DNA from: HGM04593 sp045654645
GTDB lineage: Bacteria > Bacteroidota > Bacteroidia > Bacteroidales > Bacteroidaceae
Direction of reading: 5' to 3'
Length of the DNA: 64,000 nt
NCBI GenBank assembly: GCA_045654645.1
Contig: JAZONR010000044.1
Location: 43,514-107,513 of the forward strand
The notes beneath the pieces were generated by a model that had not been told where the DNA came from, ran no database searches, and saw only the letters and a program-made list of their open reading frames with translations. A program made the position numbers and the translations under genes. Below, piece by piece: positions 45,278 through 53,697 of the stretch; position 1 is the stretch's first letter, and every line of letters begins with the position of its first letter.

Positions 45278-46930
45278 TTAAAATCCCACCCTGTTGCGTG
45301 TGGGGGTCTTTGTAAGTTTTTCGTTGGCACAGTCGCGCAGCAGGGTGGTGAGTGGTTGCTCCTGCTGGCCGTAGAGCACACTGTTTATTGCGTGCTTGCG
45401 TGCGATGTTCTCAATCTGTCCGCCGCTGAGGTCGTAACTTGCAGCAAGGGTGCCGGCATCGGTAGTGGAAAGTTCGGGAATCATCATCTGCCAAATCTTT
45501 GTGCGCACGCTCTCGTCGGGCTTCTCAAACTTTATCTTATAGAGGAAGCGTCGCTCAAAGGCGGGGTCAAGGTTATCTTGCAGGTTGGTGGTGGCAATCA
45601 TTATGCCGTCGAGTGTCTCCATCTCCTGCAGAATGATGTTCTGAATGGAGTTCTCCATTTTGTCCACAGCATTTGTCGCACCGGTTTTGCGTGTGCCTAT
45701 TATGGCGTCGGCCTCGTTGAACAGCAGTATAGGGGCTTGTGTACAGCGCTTGGAAATCTCTCGGTAGCGGTCGAAGAGGGTCTTTATATTCTTTTCACTG
45801 TCGCCCACCCATTTGCTCTTTATCTGCGGCACATCAACAATCATAATGTCGCGACCGGTCTGGCGTGCAAGTTGGTAAACAGTCTCGGTTTTTCCCGTGC
45901 CGGGGCCACCATAGAACAGGCAGGTAAAGCCTTGACGGAATCCCTTCTGTTTCATACGTTCGCGTATCTCGTTATACTTTTCAGGGTTAAAGAATGTGGA
46001 GAGGCGCAACACCTCTGCCTCAATCTCCTGTGTATAGAAAAGCTCCTTCGAATTTATAGTGTTGTGGTAGAGCAACTCACTAATCTTCTCCTCCTCGGCG
46101 GGTATAATCTTCATTTCGGCAAGCAGTGAGCGCTTTGCCTCCTGGGTGAGCCTGAAGCGGCTGTTGTCGGCAATGCCGTTCACGCACAGAAACTCAATGA
46201 GCTTCTGCTCCATAAGTGTGTGCTCCCCACTGCGCATCTTTGACTTGCAGTCGTTGAAGTTGGCAACGGAATCAAAGATATTTTCTATTTGTGAGAAGCG
46301 TATGTCGTCATCATCATCGTTTACAAGCTTGTGGCAGAAGAATGTGAGCAACAGCAGGTCTATCATCTTCAGGTTGTGTTTCTTTATTTCTTGTGAAAAT
46401 CGCACGTTGCCATTGTTCTCAATAAGTTCATATATATTCTCAATGGCCTCTTTAATGCTTATGTTGCTATCCTCAATGTCGTTAAAGCATAGCTCGAACT
46501 GCTCAAAAAGTTGTGCACAGTCGAGCCCGGTCATTGCAGGCTTTTCATAGACTTGGTTGTGTTTAAGTGCCTTTATCACCGGCTGATAAACGTCGAACTC
46601 CTCCTCGGTCTTGGCGTTGCGGTAGCGCAGCAGACGGCGGCTCACAAGGGCGCCGATGTCATCGGCGTAGCTGAGCATATGTATGCAGTTGAGGTCCAAG
46701 AAACGTGCAAGGTCGTTGAAATCGACACGGCTGGGGCCTTTCTCAAGGCACACACAGAACAGCACTGCCTGCATCTCTGTTATGCCATAGCTCTCGGCAA
46801 GGAAACAACTGTATGGCTTCACCTTGCTTAAAATCTTCTTGTCAAGCTTTGAATCCTCAACACCCTCAATGACTTTTTCAATAGCTTGCAGCAGTGTAAT
46901 TTTCTTCCTTGTGCTTTTCTTTTTCTCCAT
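45278..46930 (-). CDS. AAA ATPase with variant Walker B
   Basis: A 550-residue ATPase using the ATG at 46930. The N-terminal 310 residues are helical and unassigned, containing a run of five Asp (near 205). The C-terminal AAA domain has Walker A GGPGTGKTE (near 342), Walker B ILLFNEADA (near 402) in which the usual first Asp is Asn, sensor-1 IATTN (near 447), and an arginine finger region AFERRFLYK (near 458); a C-terminal helical lid follows. The longer in-frame start at 47023 is rejected because the island promoter lies between. Nearest known type: stand-alone AAA ATPases of the ClpA/Spo0E-like or FtsH-like clade; no membrane or protease domain is present. Confidence 0.82.
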   Translation of the reverse strand: MEKKKSTRKKITLLQAIEKVIEGVEDSKLDKKILSKVKPYSCFLAESYGITEMQAVLFCVCLEKGPSRVDFNDLARFLDLNCIHMLSYADDIGALVSRRLLRYRNAKTEEEFDVYQPVIKALKHNQVYEKPAMTGLDCAQLFEQFELCFNDIEDSNISIKEAIENIYELIENNGNVRFSQEIKKHNLKMIDLLLLTFFCHKLVNDDDDDIRFSQIENIFDSVANFNDCKSKMRSGEHTLMEQKLIEFLCVNGIADNSRFRLTQEAKRSLLAEMKIIPAEEEKISELLYHNTINSKELFYTQEIEAEVLRLSTFFNPEKYNEIRERMKQKGFRQGFTCLFYGGPGTGKTETVYQLARQTGRDIMIVDVPQIKSKWVGDSEKNIKTLFDRYREISKRCTQAPILLFNEADAIIGTRKTGATNAVDKMENSIQNIILQEMETLDGIMIATTNLQDNLDPAFERRFLYKIKFEKPDESVRTKIWQMMIPELSTTDAGTLAASYDLSGGQIENIARKHAINSVLYGQQEQPLTTLLRDCANEKLTKTPTRNRVGF

Positions 46931-46954
46931 AAGTTTTGCGGTCTGTTTATATAT

Positions 46955-46983
46955 AATATAGAAACAAAAGGGAAAAAATTCAA
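46955..46983 (-). promoter_or_regulatory. Island-type promoter, copy 1 (TTGAAT-N17-TATATT)
   Basis: On the minus strand TTGAAT (46978-46983) and TATATT (46955-46960) are separated by 17 bases; the following T-run and the C before TATATT match copies 2 and 3. It lies 25 bases before the AAA gene ATG. Confidence 0.7.
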
Positions 46984-47316
46984 AGTCAATCGCATTTTTG
47001 GTTGAAAATAATTTGTAACCCAAGGAATATCAAAATGTTGTAGAAATGTTAAAGTTTGTAAAATGGTGGATGCGTGGATATACAAAAGATGTGGAGTGGA
47101 TTTAATTTATAAGAAATGAAAATGTATTTTATATTGTTTTTTTTGTTTCTTATAGGAAATAAAATGGTGTATTTGTGTCAAAATATGACTTATAGGAAAA
47201 GAAGAGAGGTTTTTGATGATGCTCTTCCCGATGGCACTTGTATAAATACACCCGCAACCTTTTCATCACAGAAAAGGTTGCGGTGTATTTATTGAGCCAA
47301 GAAACAGTGCTGTATC
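46984..47316. other. Intergenic gap with repeat pair and terminator
   Basis: About 330 bases. It holds a CTTATAGGAAA direct repeat (47149-47159 and 47189-47199), and the terminator of the leucine-rich repeat gene. I see no gene in it. Confidence 0.5.
47244..47290 (-). terminator. Terminator of the leucine-rich repeat gene
   Basis: A 20-base stem with a single bulged C and a 6-base loop (from AAATACAC to GTGTATTT), 27 bases after the stop at 47317. Confidence 0.75.
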
Positions 47317-49626
47317 TTATTTCTTAGCCTTTGCTTTCTTCGGTTTCTTTTCAACAATCAAATTATGATACCTTTCGGGGAGTATCTGCTTGAAATGGTC
47401 GGTCATACCCTCCGGCAATGTTATGCGCGTAAGGTTGCTGCAACTTTTGAATGCTTCTGCACCTATTTCGGTTACAGATGAAGGAATTGTTATCTCAGCA
47501 AGTTTTTGGCAATCTTCAAAGGCATTGCAGGAAATCTTGGTAAGAGAATCGGGAAGCACAACACTCTCAAGTTCCCAGCATCCATAGAAAGCAGAATCAC
47601 CGATGGTTGTTACATTGTCTGGTATAGTTATGCTTTTCAGCATTTCGCAGTGTGCAAAAAGCGACTCACTTATTTCGCTTAGCGACGACGGCAAGGTTAT
47701 CTCTTTAAAACCTGCGAGCCAAAATGCAGACTTTCCTATTTTTGTAAGCGAAGCGGGGAGGGCTATACTTTCAAGACTCTTGCATTTTGCAAATGCATAC
47801 TCGCCAATCTCGGTCACAGAGTCGGGGATGATGATACTTTTCAGGTTTTTGAACTCCATGAAAGCCTCTTTCCCTATCCTTGTCACCGATGAAGGTATAA
47901 CTACCTCAACAACTTTACTTTTGCCACTGAACATGCCACACTCAATCTCGGTAATGCCATCGGGGAATACGACAATGCCGTCTGTTATTTTTATCTTTTT
48001 TGCCAGGTTTTCCTTTTTCTTTACAACGCCCTCCTCCTTCTCAACAATCGCTTTGTGAAGTCTTCCATCGAGAAGTTGCTTGAAGTGAGCTCTTGTACCT
48101 GCGGGAACAATGATTTTCTTCAACTTTCCACACGAGCCGAATACATTATCCCCCACACTCGTAAGCCCACTGCCCAGAGTGATGCTCTTCAGCTCATCAC
48201 AACCAAAGAACACCTGATCCCCCATCTTCGTCACGCTGTTCGGGATGGTTATCTCTTCAAGGCGTTTGCAGCCGATGAAAGCGTCGCTTCCAATGCTTGT
48301 AACGCCTTCTGGAATCACTATGCTTCTAAGGCTATAACAATCACGGAATGCGATATGTTCAATGCTTGTTACCGTTGAGGGGAGAGTAATGCTCTCGATA
48401 CCTGTACACTCAAAAAATGTACCATAAGCAACCTTCGTTATACCTTCAGGGAGGCTTATACTTTCAAGTTCGCTGCAGGAGTCAAAGGCACCAGGACCAA
48501 TCTTGGTCACACCGGCATGAATGACCAGGTTCCTGGGGCAACCGGCACAAAAGGCATCTTCCCCAATCTCCTTTACCGAAGATGGGATAACCGTAGATTT
48601 GCAACCATGGACAAGTGTGTCCGTTGCCGTCTCTATGATGGCGTTGCAGTCCTCGCGCGAATCAAACACCTCATTGCCCTCGGCAACAACGATGCTTTTA
48701 AGGTTGGTGTTGAGGTTATTAAAAAGAGTATACTCAATCTCCCTTAAGCCCTTACCGATGGTTACGCTTTCGAGTTTCTTGCAATTCTCGAACACTCGCT
48801 GTCCTATCTTCACAACACTATCGGGTATTGTGATGCTCGTGATTGAGGTGCCCGAAAAAGCAGAATCATCAATGCTTATCACCGAATTGGGAATGGTGAT
48901 ACTTGTAAGGCTGGAGCAGTTAGAGAACGCACTTCTTCCAATGCTCGTGACGCTATCGGGTATTGTGATGCTCTCAAGACCACTACCAGAGAAAGCATAC
49001 TTTCCTATGCTTGTCACTCCGTCGGGAATGGTGATACATTTCAAGGCACGACAACTGCTGAACGCACTCTTACCAATGCTTGTGACAGTGGCAGGAATCG
49101 TGATTTCCGCAAGGGTGCGACAAGAGTCGAAAGCCTCATCCCCAATCGTCGTAAGGCCATCAGGCAACACCACCTTTGTGAGTCTACTACTCCATGCAGT
49201 AATAGCAAAAGCCTTTGCTCCGATTTCTGTTACCGATGCGGGGATCGTTACCTCTTCTATTTTGTTACAGTCAGCGAAAGCCGCTGCTCCAATCTTTGTC
49301 AACGAAGCCGGTAGTGTAATGCTCCTGAGCTTGCAACAGCCATTAAATGCATTCTCCTCAATCTCGGTGATGGAGTCGGGCATGACAATGCTTTCGAGCA
49401 TTTCACAACCAGCAAAAGCATTAGCACCTATCTTGGTCACGGCCCCTACGATGGTTATGCTTTTCAGTTTCTTACAACCCTCGAATGCCGATGCCTCGAT
49501 TGTGGTTACCGCCGAAGGGATTGTCGCCTCCACAAGCGTTCTGCTATTCTTGAAAGCCTCCATTCCAATCTCAGTTGTCTTCTCAGGGATGATGGCAACC
49601 CCATCCTTAATCTTGAATTTTGCCAT
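47317..49626 (-). CDS. BspA-like leucine-rich repeat protein, two modules
   Basis: A 769-residue protein made of LRR_5 (BspA/Treponema-type) repeats of about 23 residues (xxITIPDSVTSIGxxAFxxCxxL). There is no signal peptide or anchor, so it may be cytoplasmic. Two modules are visible: about 1-550 and 551-769. Each begins with a cap K-I-x-D-G-x-x-x-x-P (KIKDGVAIIPEKTTEIG; KITDGIVVFPDGITEIE) and ends with a cap HFKQ-(L/I)-L-x..VEK, followed by Lys-rich linkers (KKKENLAKK; KKPKKAKAKK). I use ATG 49626. The nearest promoter-like match upstream is TTGACT at 49709-49714, weak. Confidence 0.85.
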   Translation of the reverse strand: MAKFKIKDGVAIIPEKTTEIGMEAFKNSRTLVEATIPSAVTTIEASAFEGCKKLKSITIVGAVTKIGANAFAGCEMLESIVMPDSITEIEENAFNGCCKLRSITLPASLTKIGAAAFADCNKIEEVTIPASVTEIGAKAFAITAWSSRLTKVVLPDGLTTIGDEAFDSCRTLAEITIPATVTSIGKSAFSSCRALKCITIPDGVTSIGKYAFSGSGLESITIPDSVTSIGRSAFSNCSSLTSITIPNSVISIDDSAFSGTSITSITIPDSVVKIGQRVFENCKKLESVTIGKGLREIEYTLFNNLNTNLKSIVVAEGNEVFDSREDCNAIIETATDTLVHGCKSTVIPSSVKEIGEDAFCAGCPRNLVIHAGVTKIGPGAFDSCSELESISLPEGITKVAYGTFFECTGIESITLPSTVTSIEHIAFRDCYSLRSIVIPEGVTSIGSDAFIGCKRLEEITIPNSVTKMGDQVFFGCDELKSITLGSGLTSVGDNVFGSCGKLKKIIVPAGTRAHFKQLLDGRLHKAIVEKEEGVVKKKENLAKKIKITDGIVVFPDGITEIECGMFSGKSKVVEVVIPSSVTRIGKEAFMEFKNLKSIIIPDSVTEIGEYAFAKCKSLESIALPASLTKIGKSAFWLAGFKEITLPSSLSEISESLFAHCEMLKSITIPDNVTTIGDSAFYGCWELESVVLPDSLTKISCNAFEDCQKLAEITIPSSVTEIGAEAFKSCSNLTRITLPEGMTDHFKQILPERYHNLIVEKKPKKAKAKK

Positions 49627-49710
49627 AGTGAATTTTGTATTATCGTAGTTATATATTTTTTGCAAGGTAGTAAATAATTTTCTATTACTTACCCTTCCTT
49701 GTTAAAAAAG

Positions 49711-50424
49711 TCAAACCCAAATGATTTGATCACTAACAATCCTCTCGGTAAAATCATCGGCATCGGCTTCAATGGGTTGGCTCCGGTACATATTGAAATC
49801 AACATCGGAACTTATATAGTTCTCAATGCTGAACTCCCAAGAGTATATGTTGCTCTCGTCGGGCTTGGCTCGCCAGGGATGTTCCACCGCAAAATGCTGA
49901 AAGGCGTGGCGTGCCTCGTGCAGCAGTGTGCGTATGATTTTTCGCGGGTTCTCCTCCTCAAGCAACAGTTTGTTAAGGATTATTTTGTTTCTTTCGTTGT
50001 TGTAGGCTCCAAGAGAGGTTGCCGCTCTTTTCTCAAAAACGAGCGAAGGATTATAGCCGGTGGAGGCCGAAAAGGCTGCATAAAGCTCCTCAATGTATTT
50101 CCTACGGCGTCTTGTACTTGCGGTGGAGTAGGGTTTTGCCCTCTCGGCATCTGTTGCAAAGAATTGTTCTACTGCGGCAATGCTCTGCTGCTCAAAATCG
50201 GCAATGTCGCAGAAAGGGTAGTCATACTCTGCCATCAAGTGCTTGGGTAGGAGCTGCAACAGATTGACATTGTAAATTCTGCCAATGTTCTTCATATCCT
50301 TTATAAGCATTTGAAGCCTTTCCTCAACGCTGCGTTTCTCATATAAATGCATATGCTTCCACTCTTCCTCATCGGGGAGCTTTATTGCAACGCTGTCGCG
50401 GTATGTTTTAAAAAGAATATCCAT
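49711..50424 (-). CDS. Putative zinc-binding protein with HExxH motif
   Basis: A 237-residue protein with HEARHAFQH (His 169, Glu 170, His 173) and a downstream EADADDF (Glu 219), the arrangement of gluzincin-like metallopeptidases. No signal peptide or transmembrane segment is present, so it should act in the cytoplasm. The preceding region is basic (TRRRRKYIEELY). It ends the operon that starts with the sigma-like gene; 3 bases separate it from the 131-residue gene. Cleavage targets are unknown; a peptidase role is inferred from the motif only. Confidence 0.68.
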   Translation of the reverse strand: MDILFKTYRDSVAIKLPDEEEWKHMHLYEKRSVEERLQMLIKDMKNIGRIYNVNLLQLLPKHLMAEYDYPFCDIADFEQQSIAAVEQFFATDAERAKPYSTASTRRRRKYIEELYAAFSASTGYNPSLVFEKRAATSLGAYNNERNKIILNKLLLEEENPRKIIRTLLHEARHAFQHFAVEHPWRAKPDESNIYSWEFSIENYISSDVDFNMYRSQPIEADADDFTERIVSDQIIWV

Positions 50425-50427
50425 ATG

Positions 50428-50823
50428 TTACATCCACTCCTGTTCCCATTGGTGTATGCCGGCAATGGTGTCGAGCAGGGCTGTGGCTGCTGCACGCAAG
50501 GCTTCGGTTGGTAATGTGGGTGTGGGCAGGGTGGTGCCTTTGGCTGTGGTAATGCTCCAATGCTCTTCACAATCCTTCACAAACTTGTTACATTCGCCGC
50601 TGAAGGCGTCGCAGGCAATGGCAAAGGGCGGTGTCTTTATCTCCGTTTTTCCACCATACCCATTGGGCGTGTGCATCTGGTTGCTCATCTGCTTCTTCAC
50701 TGTGAACACACACAACTCATCTATTGTACAACGTAGTGCATTGTTGTCGGTTGTTTGTTCAACAAAGGCACGTTTTTTCTTCATTACCTCAATTTCCTGT
50801 GTTATTCTCTCTTCGTAGTTCAT
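50428..50823 (-). CDS. Unknown protein, sigma-operon third gene
   Basis: A 131-residue soluble protein. It starts with a charged helix (YEERITQEIEVMKKKRAFVEQ), then a C-containing middle (CVFTVKKQMSNQ.., ACDAFSGECNKFVKDCEEHW) and a C-terminal helix with Trp (IHQWEQEWM). I do not recognise it. Spacing of 11 and 3 bases to its neighbours supports one operon with the sigma-like gene. Confidence 0.55.
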   Translation of the reverse strand: MNYEERITQEIEVMKKKRAFVEQTTDNNALRCTIDELCVFTVKKQMSNQMHTPNGYGGKTEIKTPPFAIACDAFSGECNKFVKDCEEHWSITTAKGTTLPTPTLPTEALRAAATALLDTIAGIHQWEQEWM

Positions 50824-50834
50824 CGCTATCTATG

Positions 50835-51173
50835 TTATTTTCTAATGTCTGCTATTATATCTCTTCTCTCCTGCCACGAAAGTGTGCCACCGCCAAGACG
50901 GCACTCTTTGGCATTGAGGTGTAGCTGCACACCTGCACGCTCAATGGTGCAACACTCATTACCGTAGGCATCGGTTTGTGCAGTTGTGAAGTATTCAACA
51001 ACTGCCGTTGTGTCGTTTTTCTCTTTTCCCACTTGGTTCAGTGTTTCAGCTGCTATGAATACAAGTTGCTTGCCGTTGCGCTTTCTCAAATAGAAAACCT
51101 CGCCATTATCGGCTATGTACTCTCGTGGCCACACATTGCCCTGCTTATGGTGGAATGTCCCGAATATTGCCAT
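50835..51173 (-). CDS. Unknown beta-rich protein, sigma-operon second gene
   Basis: A 112-residue strand-rich protein (FYLRKRNGKQLVFIAAETL, then CCTIERAGVQLHLNAKECRL). It shows a weak resemblance to the 141-residue protein at 53085-53510: LRKRNGKQLVFI against LDERNGNTLIFK, and TIERAGVQLHLNAKE against FVEYKGTRVMLDAAQ. No known family. It lies 12 bases after the sigma-like gene. Confidence 0.55.
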   Translation of the reverse strand: MAIFGTFHHKQGNVWPREYIADNGEVFYLRKRNGKQLVFIAAETLNQVGKEKNDTTAVVEYFTTAQTDAYGNECCTIERAGVQLHLNAKECRLGGGTLSWQERRDIIADIRK

Positions 51174-51185
51174 ATACTTTAAAGA

Positions 51186-52178
51186 TTATATACCGTTTTC
51201 GGCACGCCAATCGTCGAATTTCAATATCCTTCTCTCTGGAGTCTTTTTCAGAATCTCCAATAGAACCTCCAATGCCCCACGCATTGAATCCCTGTCGGTG
51301 AGTTCACGCACCGGCACACGCGTTTCATCGGGTACTGTGCATATATACCACTCGCCGTCTGTAACCGATTTTACAATATCCTTACATTCACCATTGTAGA
51401 GGGCATCCTGCAACTTAAATGCCCTGGTGCGTATGAACTTGTCCCGTTCATCATAATCATCGGGCAGGTGAGTTGCTGCATCAACCTGTCTCCACTCCAC
51501 ATAATCGGCAGCCATTCTTATCTCCTTATGGCAACGGCTTATCTTGCTATTTGCAAACAAATGTATTCTCGCCTTTTCCGGCATAACACTATACATTACC
51601 TCGCATTTGGGGTTGCGATACTCGTTATAGGCCTCCTTGGCATTGTCGAGTATCTCCTTGTATTCTCTGTAAAGTTCTGCAAATGAAGATTCGCCGGTTT
51701 GCAAATATTGTTCAATGTGCCTGCGTATGATTGGCGTGGCAAAATCGCCGAAACTTGCCTTGGGGCTGAAGGTGTATGCAAATGCAGCATTCTTCACTCC
51801 TTGCATAGCGGCAAGCAGCAGCTCCTGTATCGGTTTTCCGCTGTTTTCATACTCCTTGGTTATTGCTATAACTCTGTGGGCATTGAGCCAGCGTATTTGG
51901 TTTATTTCATAGCATCTCTCGTATGTTTCGTATATATATGCAGCGTGTCCTTCTTTGCTCATCTGTTTAACCCAGTTCAAAGGTATGCGACAGCCCAAAC
52001 CAGGCGTAAAATCTTGAAATACATATAAGAGAAATCTCTCATCACGTTCAATCATCGGCACTGTCTCTGCAATCTTTTTTATAAATTCATCGAGGTTGAA
52101 GTTCTTGTGTTTCAAGTGCTCAATGATATGGCTGCCCCCTCTGTTTGTAACACTTTTTGTTATCTTCAGTTGTCGCAT
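51186..52178 (-). CDS. Divergent sigma-70-like protein lacking region 4
   Basis: A 330-residue protein. Its first residues MRQLKITKSVTNR match the start of Bacteroidota RpoD (MRQLKITKSITNR) nearly exactly. Residues about 95-160 (RWLNAHRVIAITKEYENSGKP IQELLLAAMQGVKNAAFAYTFSP-ASFGDFATPIIRRHIEQYL, shown in pieces) align with sigma region 2 (NLRFVVSVAKQYQNQG.., ISYAVWWIRQSILQAL). No helix-turn-helix of region 4 can be seen after residue 170. The rest is unique. It heads an operon of four genes. It could be an alternative sigma factor or a competitor that binds core polymerase; the sequence cannot decide. I recognised no promoter of either class in the 150 bases upstream. Confidence 0.75.
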   Translation of the reverse strand: MRQLKITKSVTNRGGSHIIEHLKHKNFNLDEFIKKIAETVPMIERDERFLLYVFQDFTPGLGCRIPLNWVKQMSKEGHAAYIYETYERCYEINQIRWLNAHRVIAITKEYENSGKPIQELLLAAMQGVKNAAFAYTFSPKASFGDFATPIIRRHIEQYLQTGESSFAELYREYKEILDNAKEAYNEYRNPKCEVMYSVMPEKARIHLFANSKISRCHKEIRMAADYVEWRQVDAATHLPDDYDERDKFIRTRAFKLQDALYNGECKDIVKSVTDGEWYICTVPDETRVPVRELTDRDSMRGALEVLLEILKKTPERRILKFDDWRAENGI

Positions 52179-52331
52179 AAGTCTAAAAGATGTAATTAAT
52201 CAATTCCAGTTGTCCCACGATCTATAACCCCATTCGTGCAATTCCACCGCTATTCCCTTTTAAGGTTGGCTACAAGATTGGGGAAAGGTTTGTGTTCCGT
52301 GGCTTTTACCGCTTCATAACTTTGGGTTTTC

Positions 52332-53066
52332 TTACTTGTAATCCTTGAATCTCTCAACAAGCTTATAACAACAGTAATTCAGTTTTTTAGTATAAAGCTC
52401 ATCAAGGAATTTTGTCATTTGCTTAGATGTCATTGCAGCTAAAGGCCTTGCCGTGTGCACATTGTAGATGGCAATTGTGGTGCTCTCTTTTTCACTGATT
52501 TCGCAGTTCCAGGGCAATAATATTGGATTTTTCATCAGCAAGTCGCGTATTTCATTGGCAAAGGAAGTGTCTCTTTCAACGCGAAATGCCAATTTATACT
52601 CATTCCCAAAGAACATATTCCTTGCATTTATTCCTACAAATTCCAAACGAGCCTTTGCAAATTCTTTAAGCCCTATTTGCACTGTTCCGCAGTTGTTCCA
52701 GGCAACATTTCCGCGACATTCAACTCTCCATACCTTTTTCCACTGTCGGTAGAGTATATCGGCTGTGTTTTTTTTCAATTCACCAAAAGCAGCCTCTTCA
52801 ATCATATCTTTTATTCTTTGGCTTACATTATAAATTGATTCTATCGCATCTACTTCCGAGTCGTTTTCTGTAACGAGATCTTTAAACATTTGCTCTCTTA
52901 TTGTTGAAACTTCTTCGCAGAATGTGCAAACAGTATCGAATTGTTCCTCTGTCAGTCTCTTAATGCTCTTATGTCCCACCAAACTATTCAGCAGCCTATA
53001 TACCTGTTCTTTTGAAGGGTTGCCCATCAGTTCGTTTGCGATGTTCACAATCTCCTTTTTTCCCAT
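52332..53066 (-). CDS. Unknown protein, 244 residues
   Basis: A 244-residue soluble protein with no signal peptide or membrane helix. The N-terminus (IVNIANELMGNPSKEQVYRLLNSLVG) is helical and the C-terminal half is mixed, with Trp and Cys (WRVECRGNVAWNNC). No domain recognised. The gene is 18 bases after the 141-residue gene, so it uses the island-type promoter copy 2. Confidence 0.55.
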   Translation of the reverse strand: MGKKEIVNIANELMGNPSKEQVYRLLNSLVGHKSIKRLTEEQFDTVCTFCEEVSTIREQMFKDLVTENDSEVDAIESIYNVSQRIKDMIEEAAFGELKKNTADILYRQWKKVWRVECRGNVAWNNCGTVQIGLKEFAKARLEFVGINARNMFFGNEYKLAFRVERDTSFANEIRDLLMKNPILLPWNCEISEKESTTIAIYNVHTARPLAAMTSKQMTKFLDELYTKKLNYCCYKLVERFKDYK

Positions 53067-53084
53067 AATTTACTGTATTTATTT

Positions 53085-53510
53085 TTAGTTTTTATTTGCT
53101 TTTTTCTCAAGGAACTCCTTTAAGGTTGTTCCGCAGTCATCGGTTTTTACAAAATCACCTTTTTGCTCGTTCCACTCGGCCTCTACATTGCTGTTCAGGC
53201 TCTCTTGCGAGATGCGACGACCGCCCTTGAAATATTGCGCTGCATCGAGCATTACGCGTGTACCTTTGTACTCCACAAAGCAAATTTCACCACCGGTCTT
53301 GGGGTTCTGGAGTACTTTGGCTATGTATGTGGTAGCGTAAAGTTTGCCGCTTTTGAATATAAGGGTGTTGCCGTTGCGTTCATCGAGACGGAAAAGTTCT
53401 GTCCTTGCAACATTTTTCGGAAGTCCTTTCTTTGCCAAATGCGATGGCAGTTCGCAATGATAAATGAGATTTTCACCGGCTACAAAAACTTTTGATTTGT
53501 TATTTTCCAT
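53085..53510 (-). CDS. Unknown protein, 141 residues, first gene after island promoter 2
   Basis: A 141-residue beta-rich protein (ARTELFRLDERNGNTLIFKSGKLYATTYIAKVL; CFVEYKGTRVMLDAAQYF) with a charged C-terminal helix. It is possibly related to the 112-residue protein in the sigma-like operon. No known family. The promoter copy 2 lies 29 bases before its ATG. Confidence 0.55.
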   Translation of the reverse strand: MENNKSKVFVAGENLIYHCELPSHLAKKGLPKNVARTELFRLDERNGNTLIFKSGKLYATTYIAKVLQNPKTGGEICFVEYKGTRVMLDAAQYFKGGRRISQESLNSNVEAEWNEQKGDFVKTDDCGTTLKEFLEKKANKN

Positions 53511-53538
53511 AGTGCTTTGTTTTATACGTTACGCACAT

Positions 53539-53566
53539 AATATAGAAACTTTTTCAAAAAATTCAA
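53539..53566 (-). promoter_or_regulatory. Island-type promoter, copy 2 (TTGAAT-N16-TATATT)
   Basis: On the minus strand TTGAAT (53561-53566) and TATATT (53539-53544), 16 bases apart. The T-run after TTGAA and GTTTC before TATATT match copy 1. Confidence 0.7.
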
Positions 53567-53594
53567 TTTTTGGAACAGATGTCGATGAAATTAA

Positions 53595-53627
53595 TTTGTA
53601 TTGCATTGAAACACAATGCGATACAAA
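53595..53627 (-). terminator. Terminator of the YubB-like gene
   Basis: A 14-base stem with one T-G pair and a 5-base loop (53595-53608 with 53614-53627) about 70 bases after the stop at 53698. No long T-run, so moderate. Confidence 0.5.
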
Positions 53628-53697
53628 TAGTTAAACTTTGTTAATAAAAACGTGCCAATATCGGGAAATAATATAGCAGTTGTCCGGCGTTCAAATG

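Noticed and set aside
47317..49626. Regular DNA repeats that could look like a CRISPR or satellite
   Set aside because: The period (about 69 bases) equals 23 codons of a leucine-rich repeat and the frame is kept; no spacer-like structure.
48521..49648. Plus-strand frame (375 codons) opposite the leucine-rich repeat gene
   Set aside because: It arises from the repeat periodicity of the real gene on the minus strand.
49686..49714. TTGACT with TAAGTA 17 bases away before the leucine-rich repeat gene
   Set aside because: The -10 part matches only weakly; not counted with the four island promoters.
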